This document shows positions 41,269-52,200 of a stretch of 64,000 bases of DNA, piece by piece. Origin of the DNA: an uncultured Bacteroidota bacterium (GTDB lineage Bacteria > Bacteroidota > Bacteroidia > Bacteroidales > SZUA-534); the NCBI GenBank assembly GCA_946414435.1, contig CAMKOM010000011.1, forward strand, positions 1 through 64,000, given 5' to 3'. The position numbers and the translations under genes are program-made. A model generated the notes under the pieces. That model ran no database searches, was not told the origin of the DNA, and saw only the letters and a list, made by a program, of their open reading frames with translations. Numbering within the stretch: the stretch's first letter is position 1; the number at the start of each line of letters is the position of its first letter.

Positions 41269-44092
41269 AATATTATTACCCATAATGCTTATGGCATGTT
41301 TGCCATATGCGGGTGCGACAGAATTAGAGTCTGTTGAAGAGTGGGAAAGCAGAATTGCAGGATTGGTGCAAACTGTAAAGGATCAAAATGCATATATTGA
41401 TGCTTTCGACGAGGATACTCCCCAGATTTTACCAGTTGGCATAAAAAAAACTATTGGCGGAATAGATATGACTGTCATTCTGGACAGTGCGGTCTGCACA
41501 GAGTCAAGTACAGAAATGCAAGCTTATATGGCTATAGAATTTTTGGGGAGCGAAAAAACGATAATGTTCAAAGGGGCAAATATTAAATTCACGGCGGGAG
41601 GTTTTGTTAATGCCAGGATGCAATTGGTATCGACAAAACCGTTCAAGGTGGGAGAAATGACAATGCGACTTGACTCTCGCAATACCTATGTCGATTTTGA
41701 TTGCAATGGCTATAGAGAAACATCGCTCACAGCCCTTATAACACTGCCAGAAAAAGTATTTAAAAAAGAAGATAAGACAACAAGGGAAATTGCGGCAGAA
41801 CCTGTTACTGCAACATTTACGGGCACATTTACAAATCTTAATGACATTTTGATTTCTGCAACATTAGATCCTTTTCAAATATCGGGGTTAACAGGGTTTG
41901 GTTTTTATACCAGCAATATTACTCTGGATTTCAGCGATGAACGAAATCCCAGCTTTGGGGCGGTTACGTACAATTATGTAAATAAGGAGTTCAATGAAAA
42001 AATCGATTTGTGGAGAGGGGTGTATATAAGCAGTTTTGAAATGAAACTGCCTAAACAATTCTGCAAAGGCGGCAGCAGTACAAGTTTTTCGGCAAACGAT
42101 ATGCTTATCGATGATAATGGTATTACTGGCACAGTGGCTGGGAAAAATATTCTGCCACAAGACAAAGGAGATTTAGGCGGATGGAAATTCTCGATTAACA
42201 CTTTATCTTTAACATTTACTGCTGGCAATTTTGATAAATTCGATTTTGGTGGCAATCTGGTTTTGCCTGTCTCTGAGACCCCTTCTCCTATGTCATATAG
42301 TGCATATATAGAAAAAAACGGGGATTATGTTTTCAGTGTCACCCCTCCCGACAAAACAAAATTTGATATTTGGGCGGCGGAGATAGCTCTTTATAAGACT
42401 TCATCGGTTAAAGTATCGAAGAAAGGAAACGAATATCTTATTTGTGCCGATCTGAATGGGAAAATGACAATTGGGGCGAAAGACAGCAAAATTGAGATAG
42501 CCAATGTGGAGTTTAAGAGCTTATCAATACAAAATGTTGCCCCAAAATTTGATATAGGGGCATTTGAGGCCAAGGTCGGTGATATGAAAGGGTTCCCGAT
42601 TCAAATCAGCAGACTTGGTTATAATAAGAAAAACGATAGACATGGTTTGGCGCTTGGGGTTACAGTTTCTTTAATGAATAAGGAAGATAAAGGCTTTGGC
42701 GCGACAGGAGATTTTACAATATACGGTAAAGAGAATCCTGAAAAAGGAATATCGTCTTGGAAATATGACAAAACAGAGTTTAACTCCTTCAAACTTGATA
42801 TTAAATACACAGCTTTTGAAATGCAAGGCTCACTTGTGGTGTACAATTCAGATGCTGTTTATGGCGATGGCATGAAGGGTAATATTAAGATGAAGATAAT
42901 TGAGAAGATTGGAGTGGAAGCAACAGCGCAATTTGGCAATGTTAATGGATTCAAATATTGGTATGCAGATGCTTTTGCCAGTTTTACACCGGGAATACCT
43001 GTGTTCACGGCGGTAACAATGAACGGATTCGGAGGAGGAGCTTTTTATCACATGAATCATGTACACGATAGCTCTGTTGAATTTGGTGCCAAGGTGTTGG
43101 CAAATGCAGGAAAGACAACTGAACCAGGGCAATTTTTATCAGGCGACAAATATGTGCCGGACAAAAATGTGGGTATTGGACTGAATGCCTCGGTGTTACT
43201 GGTTGTTGGTTCGGAATCAGTGCTTAATGTCAAGGCAGGTTTTGAAATCAGTTTCTTGGCCAGTGGAGGATTAAATAAAGTGTCATTTTCGGGTGAAGCA
43301 TTGTTGCTAACTCAATATTCGCCAACAGTTAAACCAAGTGAAACCAGAATGTATGCGAGAATGTTTACGGAATACGATAATACCAACAAATCGTTTTTCG
43401 GAAGTCTTGATACATACTTGAATATTGCCGGTATTTTAACTGGTTCACAATCGGGAAATTATGCCGGACATGGTGAGATTTACTTTGGCGATGGAAAATG
43501 GAAAATATTTATGGGTACTCCAGATAGTCCGATAGGTGTTAAATTCGTAGGTATTGCTGAGGCCAAGTCGTATTTTGTAACGGGCAACTTTGATATACCG
43601 GGTGTTCCTACTCCGCCGTCGAATGTGTCGAGTATTTTGGGAAGTATGAAATACAGCGAGTGCCGCAATACAACTAAACTAAGCAATGCCGGCGGTTTTG
43701 CTTTTGGTGCAAGTTTGAATGTAGACATTCCAAATCGCGAATTCTTATGCTTCTATGGTAGTTTTGATGCGGGTGTTGGGTTTGATCTAATGCTTGTCAA
43801 CTACGGAAGAAACGCTCATTGCAAAGGCGATAGCGACGTGTTAGGTATAAATGGCTGGTATGCAACAGGACAAACTTACGCCTATGTTCGAGGTGATATA
43901 GGGATTCATTGGAGGAAACGGAGTTTGAGTATACTTGATATAGGTGTTGCAACAATACTTCAGGCACAATTGCCTAATCCTTTGTATATGTCCGGCGAAG
44001 TGGGAGGATACTATAAAGTACTTGGTGGACTGGTTAAGGGACACTGTGATTTCCAATTTGATATTGGTAAATCATGTGAAATAGTAAATTAG
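41240..44092 (+). CDS. Large exported protein of unknown function, beta-rich (950 aa)
   Basis: Signal peptide LLPIMLMACLPYAGATE; overlaps the previous gene by 29 bp; no recognised domain. Confidence 0.65.
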   Translation: MLNTVRFSSKILLPIMLMACLPYAGATELESVEEWESRIAGLVQTVKDQNAYIDAFDEDTPQILPVGIKKTIGGIDMTVILDSAVCTESSTEMQAYMAIEFLGSEKTIMFKGANIKFTAGGFVNARMQLVSTKPFKVGEMTMRLDSRNTYVDFDCNGYRETSLTALITLPEKVFKKEDKTTREIAAEPVTATFTGTFTNLNDILISATLDPFQISGLTGFGFYTSNITLDFSDERNPSFGAVTYNYVNKEFNEKIDLWRGVYISSFEMKLPKQFCKGGSSTSFSANDMLIDDNGITGTVAGKNILPQDKGDLGGWKFSINTLSLTFTAGNFDKFDFGGNLVLPVSETPSPMSYSAYIEKNGDYVFSVTPPDKTKFDIWAAEIALYKTSSVKVSKKGNEYLICADLNGKMTIGAKDSKIEIANVEFKSLSIQNVAPKFDIGAFEAKVGDMKGFPIQISRLGYNKKNDRHGLALGVTVSLMNKEDKGFGATGDFTIYGKENPEKGISSWKYDKTEFNSFKLDIKYTAFEMQGSLVVYNSDAVYGDGMKGNIKMKIIEKIGVEATAQFGNVNGFKYWYADAFASFTPGIPVFTAVTMNGFGGGAFYHMNHVHDSSVEFGAKVLANAGKTTEPGQFLSGDKYVPDKNVGIGLNASVLLVVGSESVLNVKAGFEISFLASGGLNKVSFSGEALLLTQYSPTVKPSETRMYARMFTEYDNTNKSFFGSLDTYLNIAGILTGSQSGNYAGHGEIYFGDGKWKIFMGTPDSPIGVKFVGIAEAKSYFVTGNFDIPGVPTPPSNVSSILGSMKYSECRNTTKLSNAGGFAFGASLNVDIPNREFLCFYGSFDAGVGFDLMLVNYGRNAHCKGDSDVLGINGWYATGQTYAYVRGDIGIHWRKRSLSILDIGVATILQAQLPNPLYMSGEVGGYYKVLGGLVKGHCDFQFDIGKSCEIVN

Positions 44093-44125
44093 TTAATGAA
44101 ATTATGAATTAAAGTAAAAACAGGA

Positions 44126-46165
44126 ATGATGTCGCATAACTATAAGTGCAATATAATCAACTGTATATTCACATTTGTTTTTGCCTTGTTATCAGTATCG
44201 ATAAAAGCAGAAAACAAAGATATTGTCATAATGTCATCGGTTGACAATGAGATAGTGCGTTTGCGTTGGAGTCCTATAAACCACGAATTATGGCAGGTGG
44301 CTAACAAATACGGTTATACTTTGGAACGCTATATATTCGACAAAAAGAAAAGTATGACAATGGAACGGTCTGATGTTTATAGACCATTATCAATAAGCGA
44401 ATGGAGAATAATTGCCGACACTAACGACAGAGCGGCCATAGTTTCAGAAGCAATGTTTGGCGAAAATTTCGAAATAGCCAATGAAGACACATCCGCGCTT
44501 CGAATGACAAATGTCGCAAAAGAGCAGGACATGCGTTTTTCGTTTGCAATGCTTATGGCTGCGCAGGATTTCGATCTTGCTTGCAAAATGGGCGTTGGTT
44601 CATTGCAGAAAATTGAACCGGGCAAAAAATATATGTACAAGGTTTTTATAAACGCCCCCGATTCAATTGTGAAATGTGATACCGGTAGTTGCATTGTCAC
44701 TAGTAATGACATGTCGCAATTGCCCGATATACTCAGTTTGAATGCCGTGTATGTAAACGGCCGAGTTGAATTACGCTGGCCAAGGGCTACTAACGAAGAC
44801 TATTATGCAGGCTACCATATCGAGCGCTCGTCTGATTCAGTAAATTATAAGAGAGTCAACAAATCGATGTTTGTACCTTTTGAAAGCGTGGCAAATGAGC
44901 AGAATTACACATTCAGCGATACAGTTAACAATAAAACGGACGCCAGGTATTATTACAGAATCCAAGGTGTGAACTTTTTTGGCGAGTATAGCAAATATTC
45001 GCCTGTTGCCGCCGTATCAACTTATAAACCTATTACTGAAACCCCATATATTACTGAACTCGAAGATGCAGGTGGGGGAAATATTCGAGTAACATGGGAA
45101 TTCCCTGTTGACGAGCAGCAACAACTGAGCGGATTCCAAATCTTGGTGTCGGATTATGTTGCCGACAACTATATGCCTATGCTCAACGATTTGTTACCAT
45201 CGGAAACACGCCAGTGTGTGGTGCCAACGGTTGGCCCGTCGAATTATGTTATTGTTGCCGCATACGACAAGAGTGGTATTGAGTATTTGTCGATGCCGAA
45301 ATTCATCCAGCCGATTGACAGCATTCCGCCCAAAGCACCTGTGGGATTAAAAGGCAGCATGAACAGCGAAGGTGTGGTTTCATTGGATTGGACGGCCAAC
45401 ACCGAGCCCGACATTGCCGGGTATCGTGTGTTTTACACTACCGATAAATATATGGACTATACCAATCTTACAAACAGGCCTATTACCGAAAACCATTTCG
45501 AATATAAATTCCCATTGAACTGGCTCAACAGGAATATATATGTTACAGTGCTTGCCGAAGACGCATTCTATAACTTTAGCGATTTCTCCGACACCATAGC
45601 AGTAAAAGTGTTCGACACCATACCTCCATCGCCGGCAGTGTTCCGCAGCTATGAAAGCACCGATTCGGCCATTTGCATGGAGTGGGTGAATAGCTCGAGC
45701 TCCGATCTAATGGCTACTCGCCTTGTACGGACCGACGGAGCAAACGCCGACACTCTGTTAAGCTTTAAAGACGAACACACACAGTTTTGTGATTCCGGCG
45801 CAAAATCCGATAAGAGATATGAGTACACAATTGTGTCGATTGACAGTGCCGGAAATAAATCGTTGTCGAACACCATAGCTGCCACAGGCAAGCACAAACC
45901 TTATAATGTTACACTCAAGGTGAAGTTTGACGCCGGCGAGAATGCCATGGTGCTTAGCTGGGACAATGACGACGAAAAGCAAACAAGCGCATATATATAC
46001 AAAGCTGCAAACGGAGGGAAGCTATATTTGTTTAAGACAATTAGTGGCGAAGAAACCACTTTTGTTGATAGAGATGTTGAAATAAACAGGCCTTATAGCT
46101 ATAGAGTAAAAGTAAAACTTGAAAATGGCAAAACAGCCATAACTAAAACTGTTAACACTCAATAA
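44126..46165 (+). CDS. Exported protein with several fibronectin type III domains
   Basis: Repeated FnIII patterns (VYVNGRVELRWPRATNEDYYAGYHIERSSDSVNYKRV...; GVVSLDWTANTEPDIAGYRVFYTTD...; MVLSWDNDDEKQTSAYIYK). Confidence 0.85.
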   Translation: MMSHNYKCNIINCIFTFVFALLSVSIKAENKDIVIMSSVDNEIVRLRWSPINHELWQVANKYGYTLERYIFDKKKSMTMERSDVYRPLSISEWRIIADTNDRAAIVSEAMFGENFEIANEDTSALRMTNVAKEQDMRFSFAMLMAAQDFDLACKMGVGSLQKIEPGKKYMYKVFINAPDSIVKCDTGSCIVTSNDMSQLPDILSLNAVYVNGRVELRWPRATNEDYYAGYHIERSSDSVNYKRVNKSMFVPFESVANEQNYTFSDTVNNKTDARYYYRIQGVNFFGEYSKYSPVAAVSTYKPITETPYITELEDAGGGNIRVTWEFPVDEQQQLSGFQILVSDYVADNYMPMLNDLLPSETRQCVVPTVGPSNYVIVAAYDKSGIEYLSMPKFIQPIDSIPPKAPVGLKGSMNSEGVVSLDWTANTEPDIAGYRVFYTTDKYMDYTNLTNRPITENHFEYKFPLNWLNRNIYVTVLAEDAFYNFSDFSDTIAVKVFDTIPPSPAVFRSYESTDSAICMEWVNSSSSDLMATRLVRTDGANADTLLSFKDEHTQFCDSGAKSDKRYEYTIVSIDSAGNKSLSNTIAATGKHKPYNVTLKVKFDAGENAMVLSWDNDDEKQTSAYIYKAANGGKLYLFKTISGEETTFVDRDVEINRPYSYRVKVKLENGKTAITKTVNTQ

Positions 46166-46204
46166 ACGGGAAATAGTATCAACTAACAAAAACCATTACT
46201 CATT

Positions 46205-49200
46205 ATGAATAAGATTAAGAATTCTGTAAGAAAACAACTCCTGTTGGCTGGTTCGTTGCTGATGTGTATCGTGACTTATGGCGGTATTCCTTCGAAGTTG
46301 CCTGGAATGCTAAAGGCCATGGTTGGCACTCAAAATACGTATGTGTATTCGCCTAACACACCAATACTAATTGAGGAAGTTTCTTCACAAAACCATCGTG
46401 TTATTGCGATAGAATCGCATGGAATAAAAAAATATGGTGATAGCTTTTATACTTATACTTTTGCGTTTACGTTTGAATCATATAATGGCACACAGAGGGT
46501 TGTGGATAATTTGAATGGAATGCAAGACCATACACCTCAAGATTTAGATATGTATATGTGTTATGATACAGACATTCCCAATATAATAATAAATCAAGTT
46601 TCGTATAAGTCTAATGGAGAAGTTATAATTGGTGATTATATAACAAAATATGGGAATTTACATTTAGGATTTAATAATTCTTTTCAGATAAAAGGCGAGC
46701 CCTATCAACAAGTTGTTGTTCTTCCATTGATGGGATCATCCGAAAAATATAAATTTTTATATAAAAGTTACAATAAAAGTTATAATGAAAATTACAAAGA
46801 ATATATCGGTTCGCTCAGTGGCGTAATTAGTAAGAGTGCGCCGGTTACTGCGGGCGATAGGGTGTATTTCAGCGCTGATAAAAATGGCGAGGGTGTAGAT
46901 ATTGCTGTTTTTGTGAAAAATGGTTATTATTTTACGGGTTTAACAACCAAATATGAGGGGAAAGATTCTGACGGGAAGCATGGTGTATATTCTTTTGAAA
47001 TGCCATTATGTAGCGATATATACGTGTTTTCATATGTTGAAAGCACGGAAGTTGATGCTGATGGGGACACGAGAACTCGGACATATTATAGCAGCAATTA
47101 TAAGAGGTTCACTCCAACAGTTTATCCTAAGCCAACCTACACGTTTGAAAATGCCACCGAAAAAGGAGGAGTGTTGTATATCCATCCTAGGAAGAGTAGT
47201 TTTAGTATTAAAAATACTACAAGTGGTTCTATAAAAATGGGTTTTAATGCAAGCGGCACAATTTCCGGAGAACAGATAAGTAGTAATGGAAAAAAAACAT
47301 TTAATAAAAGTGATTACAGTAATGGCGCGAAGTACATCCTTAACATAGAAGCTGTTGGGGGAGGAAAATTAAAAAAAGAAATCACTGTTAAATATTTGGA
47401 GCAATGGGGAGAAAGTTTTGATATGTGCGATGCGAAAGTAACATTGACAGCACCTCCGTATTTGCCGGATAATATTTCGCCGGTTCTTACCATTGTTACC
47501 ACTAATGCACAAGGTCAAACGGGTGGAAATACTGGATCTTTTGGGAAAACCTATAATTTAAATAGAGAACCTTATAAATACAAATATGTAATAAATTATT
47601 ATAAAAACAATGAATCGATTTTCGTTGTAACCAAGGAATTTTCATTTCCGAGTAAGCTAGAATATGTTTCAGAACCAGCGGGGAAAGTTTTCAAAGGCTG
47701 TATTAGAGCATCTGACAATACAAGCATTTCGGTAAATGTGAAAGGCGGCTCAGGGACGTATAATTATTTTATCAACGGTCAAAATGTGAAGTCTGGGACA
47801 AGTGACAAGTCATATGTATTACAGCCATCAGTGGGCAATGATTATAAAATAAAAGTAACCGATTCTAATAATTGCAGTACAGAGGAAAAAACGGTTAATG
47901 TAAAAATAGATAGCCCGTTTGATTTTACAATTGTGCCCAAAAAAACTAATGGTTATGATATAGCATGCAATGGAGGAAAAGGCACTCTAACGTTTAGCAT
48001 AAAAGGTGGTACTGGTGGGTATACATATAATGGTGATCCGATATCTAATGGTGCTTCATTAAGTAGAAGTGGGGTCGGTCCACATTCTTTTACAATATCC
48101 GATAGCAGGGGGTGTAGTGAAACCCATAGCATTACTCTCACACAACCGGCAGAACTTAAGATTACCAAATTGGACTCCATCAGGGCGGATTGCAAAGAAG
48201 CAAATAATGGTAAAGTAGAAGTTACAGCTTCGGGTGGCGTAGGAACGTTAATGTATCATTTGTCAAATAATTCGGACGGAACAATAGATAGGAATGATGG
48301 AATATTTACAGGTTTAGGGGTAAAGTCGTACACTTTGAGCGTGACAGACGCAAATAATTGTGCTTCTCCGGAGACGACAGTTACGGTTGGTAGCAATCTT
48401 AAATTGGAAATAGCAAAAATAGAACCTGCAGAGTGCTACGATGAAAGACTTGGTTCAATAACTCTGGCTCCTAAATTTAAGGATGGGTTTAGTTTCAATT
48501 ATTGGTTAAACGGCGAGGAGGTAAATGGGCCAAAAATCGTGAACGTGGAAGCAGGTGATAATTATAAAGTTAAAGTGAAGCCAGTTGGTTCAGATTGTTT
48601 TGCAGAGTTGGGTGGTATTCAAGTTGGTGGTCCCACAGAACCTCTGCAAATAGAAACAATAGACATAACACGTTGTTCAAAAACCGATTCAAATGATGGT
48701 GAATTAAGTGTAACGCCCCAAGGCGGAACAGGAGAATATAAGGTGAGTATAAAAGACAAGGAGGGTAATGATGTTAAGGATAGTAAAAAACTTTATCCGG
48801 GCGATTATTATGTAACTATAACCGATGCCAATGAATGTGTTTATTCGAAAAAAGATCCAATATCAATCCCGAGTCCCACAAAAGATTTAGGTTTTATAGA
48901 TACAATAATCCAACATGTTACATGCAATGGAGGAGACACTGCGAAAATAACAGTATATGCTGACGGAGGATGGCCATACCCTAATGGGGGTTATAAATAT
49001 ACACTTATCAATAGCAATAACAAGAAGTTGTACGATAATGTATTATCTAATAAATCATACACATTTTCTAAATTGACGGCAGGCCATTATAAGGTGATAG
49101 TAACAGATGAAATGAAAGTTGCTGATACTATTAGTGTGGAAGTCAAAGAACCTGATCCTTTGTCAGCTAGTAGTGAAGTGACAAAAGAAATCAGTTGCCC

Positions 49201-52200
49201 GGGCAGAAATGACGGCAAAGTTACAGTAACAGTGAGTGGAGGCACAGCTGGTTACACTTTGTCATTTGACAACGAACCATACACCACCAACAAAACAAAA
49301 GAAATCGACGGTATTTCTGCAGGCACACACCAGTATAAAGTTATCGATGCGAACAAATGTGAATATTCGTCAACGGTTGAAGTTGACGAGCCAACAGCCA
49401 TAGAGCTTAAGGCAAATGCTGCTGGTGAGTTATATAATGGTTACAACATCTCATGCAACGGAGAAAAAACGGGCATAATAGTTGTTTCTGCAACAGGCGG
49501 AACATCCGGTTACCAATTCTCGATTGATGACGGACCGTTTACCGCCCAATACGGGGAAAACGCCCAACACACATTCAGCGGTATAGGAGCCGGGGAACAC
49601 AATATTACGGCGAAAGACGGTCATGGGTGTCCCGCCTCTCTTCCTGCAAAAGTGAAATTAAAACAACCTGATCCCATTGTAATAAAAGAAAAAACCAAAA
49701 CACAGCCCTTGTGTTATGACAGCATTAATGGCGAAATAACAGTTATAGTGTCAGGCGGTATTTCAACTCAAGATTATAACTATAGTTTGAATGGGGTATA
49801 TGATGGCAGTGAAGGTGGTGAACACACATTTGAAAACATAGGGGCGAAAGCCGACCACAAAGTGTTGGTTACAGACGCCAACGGTTGTAAAGCTGAGACG
49901 AGTATTAAATTAGGCCAGCCTGCGGAATTGACAGCATCTGTCAGCAATGTGAAAAACAACTTGTGCAATGGAGACAAAGAAGGGAGCATAACGTTTACAA
50001 TAAGTGGAGGAACGGGCTCGTACTATTATGCATTGAACGGCGCGAATAAAATTGAGTTTGGCAATGACAATACCATCAGCGGGCTGCCGGCCAAAAACGC
50101 ACATTCCATCGTGGTGTCAGACGCGCATGAGTGCAAGGCCGATGCTATAGAACAAAAAATTACTGAGCCTGATAAAATCGTGGCCAGAGCCATTTTGAAT
50201 GACTATAACGGGAAAAATATCAGATGCAATGGTGGTGTGGACACGGCAGTGATTAATATAGAAGGAGGTGCAGGCGACAACTTCTCAACCACACTGGGAG
50301 GAATCACCAAAAACGGGAAATCTGTCGAGTTCGACAATCTGAAGGCAGGGGAATATGGCTATAAAGTTGTTAATGTCAACGGCGGCAAGAGTTGTGTTAA
50401 AGAATTCTCATTTGAGATGAAGCAGGCGGACGCCGTGGCATTCAGTGGCTTTGCTTCCACCGACGCCAAATGCCATGGAGTGTCGAATGGCGAATTACAA
50501 GTGAATGTAACCGGAGGAGTAAAGAGCTATGCATGTGAAATCACCGACCTGGCAGGAAACAGCGTCAACACGGCCACATCAAGCAGCGGCATCTATCTCT
50601 ATGACCGCCTTGCAGTAGGCAGCTACGAGTTTAAAGTCACCGATGCCAACGGTTGTGCGGTAAGCAAAGGATTCCCAATCAAGCAACCTGCGCCGCTAAC
50701 CGTTTCGATAGCCAATCCGAAAAATGTAGATTGCAAAGGTGCCAACACGGGTGAGGTTTCAGCCGTTGCTACAGGCGGATCGGGGTCGTACAAATACAAG
50801 TGGAGCAACGGCATGACAGGGCAAAGCATACAGAATTTGCTGGCCGGGGAGTATTCGGTTATGGTTACTGATGCCAATAACTGCCAATCGGAAGTAGATG
50901 AAAATGGAGTGAAGGCGCAGACCACCATTGACGAGCCTGCTTCGGCATTAACAATGCTGGAGCCAGTATACGCCAATCCGACATGCAGCTATAACAAGGA
51001 TGGGGAAATCACCATCAATGTCAGTGGCGGCTGGGGCGGATATGAATACACTCTGAATGGTGTTTCTTACGGAAGTAATAAGATAGAAGGCTTGGATGAA
51101 GGGACATATACGGCAAAGGTTAAAGATGCCGGGGGCTGTGAAGTTTCCACCAATGACATTACGTTGAAGAAGCCTGAAGCTTTGTCGTTTGAAAATAAAA
51201 TCGGCACAATAATCTGCAAAGGCGGAGCAACCGATGTGACCATAACTTCGGCGTCGGGAGGCACTGGAGGCAATTATTCGTATTCAATTGATGGGGGAAA
51301 CACCTGGCAGTCCGGCACCACTTTTGCCAATGTTGTAAGCGGCAGTTACATATTGAGAATGAAAGACGGTAATGAGTGCCTGGCAACAGATAAAGAGATT
51401 ACTGTCACCGAGCCGGAATCATTGGTCTTGAAAGAAGATGTAAGGCATAATTATAACGGCAGCACCCATAAAGCCAACGGCAAGATAACCGTAACGCCGC
51501 AAGGCGGTGTAATGCCATATTCGTACCAATGGAAAGACACAACCGTCACAAGTCAGGAATTGGATAACATCGGTTTCGGAATTTACACGATCATCGTCAC
51601 TGATAGTTTGGGCTGTGTCAAAACCGGCACATATTATATCAACGATAACAACCCGACGCCTGAAGTTGTTGACGCGATATGTCCGGAGGGCACAGAAGGA
51701 TCAATACGCTTTGGCGATACGGTTAAATGCACAAAGGTGGAATGGTACAACGCCAGCACCGAGGAGCTGTTGCCGCAATCCGGCACAAAGACAATCACAG
51801 GCCTGCCGAAGGGCATTTACAAGGCGAAACTGTTCAACGACACGCAGGTGACATATATATATGCCGAGGTGAAAGCCCCCGACAGTTTGAAGTACGCCAC
51901 AAGCCAGCGTAATATTGATTGCCATGGCGACAATACAGGTATGGCATCAGTGAGCTTTACGGGCGGAGTGGTACCGGTGAGCGTGGTTTGGAAAAATCAG
52001 AGCGATGATGAAATCAGCCATAGCCAAACGATTGAAAATCTGATAAAAGGAAAATACACGGCATATATTTCCGACGCCAAGAACTGCCAGTCGAGCAGCC
52101 AGGCGCTTGAGTTTGACATCACGGAGCCGGCAGAGGCGTTTGTGTTGGCCGAGAGCGCTCACAATGATGTGAAGTGTCATGGTAATAATGATGCAGTTGT

